Shown in pieces: positions 5,983 through 13,160 of a stretch of 45,877 bases of DNA. The stretch comes from a virus. The notes under the pieces were generated by a model that worked only from the letters and a program-made list of their open reading frames with translations, was not told where the DNA came from and ran no database searches. The position numbers and the translations under genes were made by a program. The stretch lies in the IMG/VR virus record IMGVR_UViG_3300042988_000694, positions 1 through 45,877 of that record, one strand, 5' to 3'. How positions within the stretch are numbered: the first letter of the stretch is position 1; each line of letters begins with the position of its first letter.

Positions 5983-6519
5983 ATGCTGAATTCAGGAGCG
6001 ATTCACGGACCACGAACGATGATAAAAAAAGCGAAAGCGGCGCCCAAAAAGATAGTTAAAACAACCGCCCCTCCCCCAGAACCAGAGGCGGTCGCGATCG
6101 GGAAGAGGATTGCCTACTTTCGCGATTTGAAAAAGGACCGCAACAAACAATTCGACGACGCCGCCTTTGGCAAGGCGATCGGGAAAACCAAGTTCACAAT
6201 CCAGAAGCTTATCAATGGGTCGGCATGTCGCGGCTTCTACCGGCTGGCCGAGATCGCGACCGCCCTCGACGTCACCCCGAACGATCTTCTCGGAGTCGAA
6301 AGCCAAGGCGTTCCGCGCTCGCTCCAGGGTGCTATTGCGGCGTCATATTTGGGCTTCGATCTGAGCCCTGAAGATTCAGAAGCCCTCGCTCGAAGTGTAT
6401 TACAAATCTCCCAAGACGCTCCAGCTCTTTCCGCTCGTGGGGATCGGGAGCTCTCTGTTCGCATTCAATCAGAAACATCAACTCGTGCATTTCTTGCAGC
6501 GCTGCGGCGCGCAACTTGA
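5983..6519 (+). CDS. XRE/C1-type phage repressor
   Basis: The 178-residue protein has a basic, Lys/Ala-rich N-terminal extension (1-35), then an XRE-family HTH (about 45-105: IGKRIAYFRDLK, FGKAIGKTKFTIQKLINGSA, LAEIATALDVTPNDLLGV) and a C-terminal helical region (to about 178). It has no recognisable LexA-type peptidase domain, so it would not self-cleave; induction may need an antirepressor. GGAGG lies 6-7 bp before the ATG. It is divergent from the Cro-like gene with operator repeats between them, supporting the role of lysogeny repressor. A 67-codon open frame on the opposite strand overlaps its 3' end; I treat that as a shadow. Confidence 0.75.
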   Translation: MLNSGAIHGPRTMIKKAKAAPKKIVKTTAPPPEPEAVAIGKRIAYFRDLKKDRNKQFDDAAFGKAIGKTKFTIQKLINGSACRGFYRLAEIATALDVTPNDLLGVESQGVPRSLQGAIAASYLGFDLSPEDSEALARSVLQISQDAPALSARGDRELSVRIQSETSTRAFLAALRRAT

Positions 6520-6628
6520 TTAACTTGTCGTGCATTGTCTAGCTCAAGAATAGTGATTTGCATCCGAGGTTTAGTCTGTGGCGAATTTGTGAACTGAGCA
6601 ATAGACAATCAACGCCAAAAATATTTTT

Positions 6629-6670
6629 TGTAAGTTTTTTCCACAATAAGGTTGACGGTGTAACTTTCTT
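6629..6670 (+). promoter_or_regulatory. Operator-like repeats upstream of the recombination genes (set 3)
   Basis: TGTAAGTTTTTT (6629-6640) and TGTAACTTTCTT (6659-6670) are spaced 30 bp apart, about three helical turns. The second is identical to the copy at 1892-1903. A TTGACG at 6652-6657 lies between them and may be a -35 box for the exonuclease operon. The 6520-6678 gap holds no other gene. Confidence 0.5.
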
Positions 6671-6678
6671 CTCGTAGC

Positions 6679-7578
6679 GTGAGAGAAATCATCTCACGCG
6701 GAGCAGAGAGCTTGCAAGGATTTTATACAGACATGGCAGCGGCGGATTATCACGCCGACCCCTGCCCCGAACCATCTCTGTCTTCGTCGATCGCCAAGAT
6801 CCTGGCGTGGAAGACCCCTCGCCATGCGTGGCAAGAGCACCCGCGCCTGAATGACAAGCGTGAGACCAAGAGCGAAAGCAAATTCGACATCGGCTCGGCG
6901 GCTCATGAAGTGCTGCTCGGTCGTGGCGCCGGGATCGACGTCATCAATTTCGACGACTACCGGAAGAAGGAAGCGCAGGAGCTGCGCGACAAGGCGCGGG
7001 CCGCCGGCAGGACGCCGTTGCTAGACAAGGAAATGCGCTTGGTCACAGAGATGTGCTGGCGCGTCGGCGGGCGCCTGCAAGAGGAAGGCATCAGCCTGAC
7101 CATCCCGGAGCGCGCCAACGAGGTTGTCGCCATCTGGCAGGAGCCGGGCCTGTGGCTGCGGGCGATGATGGACTCCTATGCGTTCCCCTACATCGACGAC
7201 CTGAAGACGACGGAAGCTAGCCTCGACCGAGCGTCTCTCGAACGGCAAATTGCCAACCTGAACTACGACCTGTCGGCGGCCTTTTACATCCGCGGCATGG
7301 AGGCGCTGTTCCCGGAGCTGAAAGGCAAGCTCAAGTTTCGCTGGATCTTCGTCGAGGCCAAGCCCCCGCACGAGCTGCGCGTGATGGAAGCCTCCGGCAT
7401 GACGCTGGAGATCGGCGCCCGCAAGGTTCAATTCGCCATCGACAAATGGCGCGCCTGCATGGCCTCCGGGGAATGGCCTGGCTATCCGAAGGGGACGCAG
7501 ACGGCGTTCCTGCCTTCATGGGCCGAGGCCGCGTGGTTGGACCGCGAGAGCGAGGCGAGCAATGTTCGAATTTACTGA
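6679..7578 (+). CDS. RecE/YqaJ-like PD-(D/E)xK exonuclease
   Basis: This 299-residue protein fits the nuclease partner of a phage recombination system. The start region, FYTDMAAADYHADPCPEPSLSSSIAK, is the usual opening of the family. The core motifs are DIGSAAHEVLL (70-80), RAMMDSY with Asp165, IDDLKTTE with Asp174 and Lys176 as the D-x-K pair, and QIANLNYDLSAAFY (190-203). It would degrade one strand of double-stranded ends for annealing. The GTG at 6679 was chosen because the ATG at 6733 would cut into the family motif; no strong ribosome-binding site precedes it. Its stop overlaps the ATPase start by 17 bp. Confidence 0.75.
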   Translation: MREIISRGAESLQGFYTDMAAADYHADPCPEPSLSSSIAKILAWKTPRHAWQEHPRLNDKRETKSESKFDIGSAAHEVLLGRGAGIDVINFDDYRKKEAQELRDKARAAGRTPLLDKEMRLVTEMCWRVGGRLQEEGISLTIPERANEVVAIWQEPGLWLRAMMDSYAFPYIDDLKTTEASLDRASLERQIANLNYDLSAAFYIRGMEALFPELKGKLKFRWIFVEAKPPHELRVMEASGMTLEIGARKVQFAIDKWRACMASGEWPGYPKGTQTAFLPSWAEAAWLDRESEASNVRIY

Positions 7579-8461
7579 AGCCAAGCGCGAGAACGTGTCG
7601 CTGCTAATCGCCCTCGCCGGCCCATCCGGCAGCGGCAAGACCAAGAGCGCACTGCGGTTGGCGGAAGGCATGGCGGATGGCCGGCCGATCGCCTTCATCG
7701 ACACGGAGGCGCGGCGCGGCCTGCATTATGCCGACGCCCATAAATTCCTGCATGTCGACATGCGCCCGCCGTTCAAGCCCGAGCGCTTCATCGAGGCTAT
7801 CCGGGCCGCCGAGAAGTCCGGCGCCGCCGTGGTCATCATCGACAGCTTCTCCCACGAATACGACGGCCAGGGCGGGCTGATTGACTGGGCCGACGAGCTG
7901 GCCGAGCGCGGCGTGAAGTCTCCGGGAAACTGGAAAGAGCCGAAGATGGCGCACAAGCGGCTCATGAACGAGCTGCTACAGTGCCGGGCCTCCATCATCT
8001 TCTGCCTGCGGGCCGACGAGAAGATCGAGATCATCCGCGAGGGCGGCAAGACGCAGGTTCGCCCGCTCGGTTGGACGCCGATCTGCGAGAAGCGGTTCAT
8101 GTATGAGATGACCGCCAGCTTTACACTGACCGCAGACCGGCCGGGCGTACCAAATTTCAGCCTGCCTCACAAGCTCCAGGAGCAGCATCGGTCCTTCTTC
8201 CCGGAATGCCAGTTCATCGACGAGCAGTCTGGGTCCGAGTTGGCGGGATGGGCCAAGGGCGGCGTCGCTCCACCCGCCACACCACCACGCGATCGCGCCG
8301 AGTTGATGCCGATGGGCGACCAGGCTGCCGAGACAAGCCTCATGATGCTGAAGGTGTTCTGGGAGAACCTGACGCCGGCAGAGAAGCAAGTCGTCGGCGG
8401 CGCCGCGCAGCTCAATGCGTGGAAGAAGATCGCAGAAGATTCGGAACAGCCGGGGGAGTGA
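7562..8461 (+). CDS. RecA-fold ATPase, Sak4-like recombination protein
   Basis: The 299-residue protein has a P-loop at residues 20-27 (GPSGSGKT) and a Walker B-like VVIIDSFSHEY at 90-100, typical of phage AAA_24/Sak4 RecA-like ATPases. It probably promotes strand annealing or exchange together with the exonuclease encoded just upstream, with which it overlaps by 17 bp. The C-terminal 80 residues are a low-complexity linker and a short helical tail. An alternative role as another DNA-repair ATPase is possible, but exonuclease plus Sak4-like ATPase is a recurring pair. Confidence 0.75.
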   Translation: MFEFTEAKRENVSLLIALAGPSGSGKTKSALRLAEGMADGRPIAFIDTEARRGLHYADAHKFLHVDMRPPFKPERFIEAIRAAEKSGAAVVIIDSFSHEYDGQGGLIDWADELAERGVKSPGNWKEPKMAHKRLMNELLQCRASIIFCLRADEKIEIIREGGKTQVRPLGWTPICEKRFMYEMTASFTLTADRPGVPNFSLPHKLQEQHRSFFPECQFIDEQSGSELAGWAKGGVAPPATPPRDRAELMPMGDQAAETSLMMLKVFWENLTPAEKQVVGGAAQLNAWKKIAEDSEQPGE

Positions 8462-8463
8462 CC

Positions 8464-8796
8464 GTGATCTATCTCTCCGACCAGCAGATCGCCAAGCGCG
8501 TCGGGCTGCCGCTTTCCAATTGGGAGGCGGCGGCATCCGTTCTGGAGCGGCACGGCTTGCCGAAGCGCGACCCACTGTTCCAAGATCGGCGATGCTGGCC
8601 GGCTGTAGAAAAATTCCTGATCGACCGGGCGCGCCAGAGCCCTAAACCCGAGGAGAATTATCATGGATTTGGACGCCCCAGGGCTGGAGAGAAAGCCAAA
8701 CAAGGACGGGATGCGCCTGTATTGGAGAGCGACCAAGCGCGCCCGCGAACTCGGCTACGCGCCGTCGATGGTTCGGCTGATCGGAGAGACCGATGA
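8464..8796 (+). CDS. Small HTH protein before integrase (excisionase candidate)
   Basis: From the GTG at 8464, three bases after the ATPase stop, a 110-residue protein starts with VIYLSDQQIAKRVGLPLSNWEAAASVLERHGLP. This is a winged-helix/AlpA-like pattern of the kind seen in small proteins next to phage integrases. The last 45 codons lie inside the integrase gene (overlap 8663-8796) and look like a charged, disordered tail. Place and size fit an excisionase or other recombination directionality factor, but the identity is not shown. Coupled translation with integrase is likely. Confidence 0.55.
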   Translation: MIYLSDQQIAKRVGLPLSNWEAAASVLERHGLPKRDPLFQDRRCWPAVEKFLIDRARQSPKPEENYHGFGRPRAGEKAKQGRDAPVLESDQARPRTRLRAVDGSADRRDR

Positions 8797-9856
8797 AGAA
8801 GTCGCGTCCGAATGCCGTATCTTACAAGCCGAGATGCTTGAGTGGGTTTCGCAAAAGGAAGGTGCCGCGGATTACGTGGCTGCAAACCCAACTCTTTCTG
8901 CGCTCTTTAGACAATACCGCCTGCGTCCAGAGAGCCCGTTTGCTCGCGTTAAATGGAACACAGCACAGAAAGATTATTCCTGGCGTCTCGACGCGCTTGA
9001 AGCCGCGGCCGGCGATGTCAGGGTTTCGCAAGTCAATCTGTCTTTCTTGCGTAGGCTCTACGAGGATGCGTCAGATGGCGGCGCCCACATCACGAAAGCG
9101 CACAAGCTCATGGGTATGCTCCGGCGCGTGTTCTCTTTCGGCGTCGCGGCAGAGATCGAGGGTTGCGATCGGGTTGCCGCCATTCTTGCGAACACCACAT
9201 TCGAAGCGCCCGCACGTCGAGCGGTTGCAATGTCGGCGGATCAAGCTCTTTGTTTTGTCGATGTCGCGAAAGGGAATGCCCGTTCGTCGTTGGCACTTGG
9301 CACTGCTCTCCAATTCGAATGCGGAATGAGGCAGAAGGACGTGATCGGGGAGTGGGAGCCGATCCCGGCCGGCGGCCCGACGTCCAATTGGGTCATGAAC
9401 GGCAGGCAATGGGCGAACGGGCTGACGTGGTCGCACATCGACGACAACTGGCGCCTGACCAAGCGCACGACCAAGACGGGCTCGGTCATCTCCCACGATC
9501 TCACGCTCTGCCCCATGGCGTTCGAGCTGCTCGAGGCCGTGCCAGAGAGCCAGCGCGTCGGCCCGATCATCATCGACGAGAAGGCCGGGCGCCCATACGC
9601 CAACAATCGCTATCAGGAAGAATGGCGCGTGGTCGCCAACGCCGCCGGATTGCCGAAGGATCTGCGCAACATGGACGCTCGCGCCGGAGCGGCGACCGAG
9701 GCCGACGAGGCTGGAGCAGCGCTGGACGACATCCGCCCGACGCTGGGGCATTCGGACAGCCGCACGACAGCGCGCTATGTCCGCGGGCAATCTCTTGAGC
9801 AGAGCCGCAGAGTGGCCGAGCTAAGGCTTGCTCATAGGAGGAAGAACGGGGGTTGA
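8663..9856 (+). CDS. int: Tyrosine integrase
   Basis: The 397-residue protein integrates the phage by tyrosine recombination. The N-terminal 180 residues hold the arm- and core-binding domains. The catalytic region shows the box I arginine in FECGMRQKD (Arg223), an NMDARAG segment with Arg340, LGHSDSRTTARYVRG with His363, and the nucleophile Tyr372. The usual H-x-x-R is replaced by a D-x-R-A-G form, seen in a subgroup of phage integrases. GAGGAGA lies about 8 bp before the ATG. The stop is 64 bp from the attP core, as expected for a phage int gene. Confidence 0.9.
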   Translation: MDLDAPGLERKPNKDGMRLYWRATKRARELGYAPSMVRLIGETDEEVASECRILQAEMLEWVSQKEGAADYVAANPTLSALFRQYRLRPESPFARVKWNTAQKDYSWRLDALEAAAGDVRVSQVNLSFLRRLYEDASDGGAHITKAHKLMGMLRRVFSFGVAAEIEGCDRVAAILANTTFEAPARRAVAMSADQALCFVDVAKGNARSSLALGTALQFECGMRQKDVIGEWEPIPAGGPTSNWVMNGRQWANGLTWSHIDDNWRLTKRTTKTGSVISHDLTLCPMAFELLEAVPESQRVGPIIIDEKAGRPYANNRYQEEWRVVANAAGLPKDLRNMDARAGAATEADEAGAALDDIRPTLGHSDSRTTARYVRGQSLEQSRRVAELRLAHRRKNGG

Positions 9857-9864
9857 ACAGTCAG

Positions 9865-9892
9865 CTTCCACCGCGCGTCCACCGCTCCACCG
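9865..9892 (+). promoter_or_regulatory. Candidate integrase arm-type sites (left of core)
   Basis: CTTCCACCG (9865-9873), TCCACCG (9878-9884) and TCCACCG (9886-9892) form a cluster between int and the tRNA-like core. An inverted CGGTGGAAG at 9995-10003 lies on the other side. Repeated short motifs flanking a core on both sides are the hallmark of arm-type sites. Confidence 0.5.
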
Positions 9893-9919
9893 CCTGATCT
9901 AGTAAGTGATTGGTTTAAT

Positions 9920-9970
9920 TGGAGCGGGCGAAGGGGATCGAACCCTCGCATACAGCTTGGGAAGCTGGGC
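9920..9970 (-). other. attP: attP core: 3' part of a tRNA-Gly(CCC) gene
   Basis: Read on the minus strand, this is the 3' part of a glycine tRNA with anticodon CCC: an anticodon loop TTCCCAA in a stem, a variable region, a T-arm GAGGG-TTCGATC-CCCTT, an acceptor 3' strand CGCCCGC and then T-CCA. It follows the E. coli glyU tRNA closely from the anticodon stem to the 3' end. The 5' acceptor strand and D-arm are missing, so it is not a working tRNA gene. It adjoins int, and many phages restore the 3' end of a host tRNA this way on integration. Confidence 0.82.
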
Positions 9971-9994
9971 GAGCGCGCTGTTTTTGCGTGCTAA

Positions 9995-10003
9995 CGGTGG
10001 AAG
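9995..10003 (-). promoter_or_regulatory. Candidate integrase arm-type site (right of core)
   Basis: CGGTGGAAG is the inverse of CTTCCACCG at 9865-9873 and lies on the opposite flank of the tRNA-like core, just before the end of the lysis operon. Confidence 0.4.
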
Positions 10004-10004
10004 G

Positions 10005-10274
10005 CTATGAGTTGAACCAGCCCTTGATTAAGTCCCGCCCGCCCTCGGCGACGAGCCAGTGGAAGCCCGCCCATGCGGCGCCGATGATCGCGAAGATGAT
10101 CGTCACCTTCTTGCCGATCGTCGCATAGGCTGCTTCTGCTCCTCGCGCTTCTGCCTGGCGCTCATCCTCATTGCGGACGAGAGCCGAGACCTTGGCGTCC
10201 AGCTCGCGCACGGACGCCTCAAGCGTTGTCAGGCGGGCAATGATTATCCCGCATTCTTCTGACCCGTCTGGCAT
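10005..10274 (-). CDS. Holin-like coiled-coil membrane protein
   Basis: The 89-residue protein has an N-terminal coiled-coil-like helix (about 12-45, LTTLEASVRELDAKVSALV) and one C-terminal transmembrane segment (about 53-73, VTIIFAIIGAAWAGFHWL). It is the last gene of the late operon and follows the second small membrane protein by one base. Position and architecture fit one of the two membrane proteins of a lysis cassette, possibly a holin or antiholin. A single span is less usual for a holin, so the assignment is tentative. Confidence 0.55.
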   Translation of the reverse strand: MPDGSEECGIIIARLTTLEASVRELDAKVSALVRNEDERQAEARGAEAAYATIGKKVTIIFAIIGAAWAGFHWLVAEGGRDLIKGWFNS

Positions 10275-10275
10275 C

Positions 10276-10551
10276 TCACTGCGCCCGCGTTCCGCCGGTT
10301 ACATTCCAATCCTTCGCGGCGATCAGGCCGATGCCTGCCATTAGGGCAGGCCAGTGCTGGTCGGCAAGGAGCGTCTGGGCCGCTGCGACGATCTGCGATA
10401 GGCTCGTCGCGTCTCCGGCCGCGGTGAGCGCCGTCCCCACAGCGATCAGCACGCCGCCGGCCGCCTTGACCGTGATGGCGATGCCGGGAACGCCCGTCCA
10501 GGGGTTGCCCGCGATCATGTCGGCGAGGGTGCCAAGAAGTTTGATGTTCAT
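10276..10551 (-). CDS. Small membrane protein, putative holin
   Basis: The 91-residue protein has a hydrophobic middle (about 24-44, GIAITVKAAGGVLIAVGTALTAAG) and a second weaker segment (about 70-83, ALMAGIGLIAA), compatible with one or two membrane spans. Its ATG shares a base with the TGA of the endolysin gene (TGATG), so the pair is translationally coupled. It lies between the endolysin and a second membrane protein and fits a holin of the lysis module; it is not matched to a named holin family. Confidence 0.55.
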   Translation of the reverse strand: MNIKLLGTLADMIAGNPWTGVPGIAITVKAAGGVLIAVGTALTAAGDATSLSQIVAAAQTLLADQHWPALMAGIGLIAAKDWNVTGGTRAQ

Positions 10552-11414
10552 CACTTCACCTCGTCGTTGAGGTTGCCGATCTTGTCGAGAAGCGCCCTGA
10601 GCCGGTCCAGCACGTCGTCGGGCTCCTTTGTCACCACGCCGCCGGTCTTCAGCGTTTCAATGTCGGCGCGGATCTTCGGAATGTCGTGCAGGACCTGGAT
10701 GACTGCGGGGAGCAGCTTTTCGAGAATGAGGAGAACGCTCGGGTTCATGTCCTGGCCTTCCGTGGTTGGCTTTGTTTTCCGGCTGTCGAGGAAGAAGATG
10801 CACATGCCCCCGATGATCGCCCACGGCAGCCAGGTCGACCCGACCAGGCCGGGGAGGTGCTTGCCGGAGAAGATCATGAAGGCAATGACGAGGGCCGCCA
10901 GACCGGGCGCGGACGTCCAGCCATCGGTCGCCGGCTTCAGGACGGGCGGGATCTTGATGGGGTCAGCCGGCGCCGGCTGCGTATCGAACAGCGCATAGAC
11001 CTGGCGGGCGTATTTGATTCGGAGATCTGGCTTGCGGCCGGCGGCGCTCGGGCGCTCGTAGATGTCGCAGATGTTGAGCGTCAGATTTTCCAGCGAGCGG
11101 TTGCCGGGGTTGACCAGCATCCGCCAGAGGCCGGGATAGTCCCGCTTGCACTCGTCCTTAAAGTACTGGACTTGGACGGGGAGCGTGTCCCAATCCTTGC
11201 GGCGCTGGAGCTCGTCGAGGCGATCGAGGCGCCATTGCAGCAGGCCGTCCGAGCCGTGATCTTTGGGGCCGGTGGTGATCGGCCGCATCAGGTTCTCTTG
11301 CCAGCCATTGCCGGCGACCGCCGCCGCAGAGACCAGCGGGAGGGGGTCAGCCCCCGACATGCACTCCCGCACGACGAGCCTGGCGTTTGCGAGAATGGCG
11401 TCCTTCGTCGTCAT
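10551..11414 (-). CDS. Endolysin: lysozyme-like domain fused to membrane spans
   Basis: The 287-residue product has an N-terminal lysozyme-like domain (about 5-140). Its pattern VSAAAVAGNGWQENL...GSDGLLQWRLDRLDEL matches the phage tail-lysozyme type, with Glu40 the likely catalytic acid. Residues about 166-210 contain two hydrophobic stretches (APGLAALVIAFMIF; LPWAIIGGMCIFFL), followed by an amphipathic, charged C-terminal part. A membrane-anchored endolysin differs from the usual soluble type and may need membrane depolarisation or a holin for release. An in-frame Met223 could give a separate small product. It overlaps the tail fibre gene by 4 bp. Confidence 0.65.
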   Translation of the reverse strand: MTTKDAILANARLVVRECMSGADPLPLVSAAAVAGNGWQENLMRPITTGPKDHGSDGLLQWRLDRLDELQRRKDWDTLPVQVQYFKDECKRDYPGLWRMLVNPGNRSLENLTLNICDIYERPSAAGRKPDLRIKYARQVYALFDTQPAPADPIKIPPVLKPATDGWTSAPGLAALVIAFMIFSGKHLPGLVGSTWLPWAIIGGMCIFFLDSRKTKPTTEGQDMNPSVLLILEKLLPAVIQVLHDIPKIRADIETLKTGGVVTKEPDDVLDRLRALLDKIGNLNDEVK

Positions 11415-13096
11415 AGCTCGGCCGTCGCAGACCAGTCGAAGGAATAGTAGTAGGCGACCTCCGTCGCGGTCACGACCGCCGAACGATCAGAATTGACCGC
11501 GACTGTCGCCGCCACATTATCAGTCCAGGAGCCGGAATATTTGTAAGACGTCTTCGCCGAAGTCCCGGCGTTGTCGTAAACCGTTACTGTTGGCGCCGAC
11601 CGCATGGTCATAGGGAAGATGATCGGGCTATTCTCCCCGGTGCAGCCGCCGAGGTTGCCGACCGTCACGGCGCCTGACCCGCCGGTGCGGGTGGCGCCGG
11701 GGACTGTCCCCTGGGGATAGCTCTTGGAGAAGAAGCGCTGGCAAAGGGACAGCTCGACCGGCGTCGGACGGCGCTCGGGGGCATAGTCTGCGGTCGCCCA
11801 TGCGCCGGGTCGCAGCTCGACGTCTGTGATGTCGTAATAGTCGTTTGCCCCAGCGGTCCCGCTTGGCGAGAAGGAGAAGCTGACGGCAAGCTGGGTGATG
11901 TCCGCCCCGATCGCCGCCTGTGCGCTGAAGACGGCAAAGTCCGTTCCGAGCGTCACAGTCCCGGTCGAGATTACGGTCTGGTTTGTCCAGGTCGACGCCG
12001 CCAGTGACGCGGCGCTCTGGTTCGTTCCCTTGCCTCCGACTACGGAGTAGCCCAGCGTGCCGCCGGAGAAGTCGGCGCCCTTCCGGGCCCGGAAGAACAG
12101 CGTGACCGTCTTCCCCTGCAAGTCGATGTTGGCGTCCGTCTCAAGCGGCTGCGCTAGGTAGACCGTCGGGGTCGCCGTCGTTGTCGAGACGCGCTTAACC
12201 CGGAGCGCATAGTTCACGCCGCCGGTTTTGACGGACACGCGCTGAGCCGAGAAGCCGCTGGCCGACGTCGAGATATACCCATACCAGCGATCGACCGTGT
12301 AGTTCGTCACGCCAGACGCCGTGGCAAGCGTCGCCGCCGCGCCGGCATTGCGCTGGTCGATCTCCATCCCGCCGTTGAACAGCCGGTTCTGGAAGCCCAT
12401 CGCGAACTGCGTCGGGTCGAGCGCCAGCGTGCCAGTAGTGGTGACGGCGCCACCCTTCAGGCCAAAGCCCGTCGCGACGCTCGTGACCGTGCCGCCGGTC
12501 GCATTGACGCCAGCCGGCCCGCGGAAGTTGATGGCCTGCGACCAGTCGTCCAGCGTGTCGGAGAGCTTCACGAACAGCAGCGGACGCCCCGAGGCGTCGT
12601 CGAGCTGGGCGAAGCGGAACCCCTTCGACTTGTCGCCCCACTGCGCGCGCTCAGATAGCGGGCCGGAGGCGTCGAACCCGAACGGCTGCGCCCGATAGCG
12701 GCCAAGCGTCGTCCAGAACTCACGCAGCGAGGACAGGACATAGCCGACGGTCTGGTTGAATTCGCGGCGGCCGATGCCCGGCGCCGTCGGCATGACGGTC
12801 TGGCGCGGGTGGATCTCGCCGTAGATCTCGACCGTGTCCGCCGAGATGGCGGGGGAGAACGCGACGCGGCCATCCGTGAGGGGCTGGGAGAGCGTGTTGA
12901 GAGGCGCGCCACTGGCCGAGACGAGCGCCCAATAGGCAGTATTCAGGTCGTCGCCATCCACGACCACCCGCAGGTCGCTCTGGTCCCCATAGACGGGGAA
13001 CGGCACATCGACGTAGCTCGTCGACACGCTCGCCAGCGAATATGAGACATAGCGGTCTGCGTCAGCGACAGGCGGGACGGGAGGCGGCGTCGACAT
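11411..13096 (-). CDS. Tail fibre with T7-like N-terminus and carbohydrate-binding-like C-terminus
   Basis: The 561-residue protein starts with a T7 gp17-like anchor region (about 10-150: YVSYSLAS, then DLRVVVDG, EIHPRQTV, GRREFNQTVGYVLSSLREF), which joins fibres to the podovirus tail. A short collagen-like GPAG segment and Gly/Thr-rich beta repeats follow. From about residue 240 (FQNRLFNGGMEIDQRNAG) comes a jelly-roll-like carbohydrate-binding-type domain, common in tail fibres, to the C-terminus. Unlike its neighbours it has no signal peptide, so it is the conventional receptor-binding fibre. It follows a 65-bp gap that contains one of the AGTGCGTCGC repeats. Confidence 0.75.
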   Translation of the reverse strand: MSTPPPVPPVADADRYVSYSLASVSTSYVDVPFPVYGDQSDLRVVVDGDDLNTAYWALVSASGAPLNTLSQPLTDGRVAFSPAISADTVEIYGEIHPRQTVMPTAPGIGRREFNQTVGYVLSSLREFWTTLGRYRAQPFGFDASGPLSERAQWGDKSKGFRFAQLDDASGRPLLFVKLSDTLDDWSQAINFRGPAGVNATGGTVTSVATGFGLKGGAVTTTGTLALDPTQFAMGFQNRLFNGGMEIDQRNAGAAATLATASGVTNYTVDRWYGYISTSASGFSAQRVSVKTGGVNYALRVKRVSTTTATPTVYLAQPLETDANIDLQGKTVTLFFRARKGADFSGGTLGYSVVGGKGTNQSAASLAASTWTNQTVISTGTVTLGTDFAVFSAQAAIGADITQLAVSFSFSPSGTAGANDYYDITDVELRPGAWATADYAPERRPTPVELSLCQRFFSKSYPQGTVPGATRTGGSGAVTVGNLGGCTGENSPIIFPMTMRSAPTVTVYDNAGTSAKTSYKYSGSWTDNVAATVAVNSDRSAVVTATEVAYYYSFDWSATAEL

Positions 13097-13148
13097 GGGC
13101 GGGCTGATCCAGGTTGCGCTTGCACGCTACGAACCAGCCCGCTCCCCA

Positions 13149-13158
13149 GCGACGCACT
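13149..13158 (-). repeat. AGTGCGTCGC leader repeat 1
   Basis: On the minus strand this 10-mer begins two bases after the stop of the 1224-residue protein gene, in the leader of the tail fibre gene. Identical copies are at 21515-21524, 32753-32762 and 36608-36617. Confidence 0.6.
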
Positions 13159-13160
13159 CC

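Noticed and set aside
6332-6535. 67-codon minus-strand frame opposite the repressor's C-terminus
   Set aside because: It looks fairly protein-like but has no ribosome-binding site and overlaps the repressor frame, whose C-terminus is helical and plausible. Worth remembering if the repressor frame proves shorter.
9920-9990. Complete tRNA gene
   Set aside because: Only the part from the anticodon stem to the CCA is present; no matching 5' acceptor or D-arm upstream, so it is an attachment site, not a gene.
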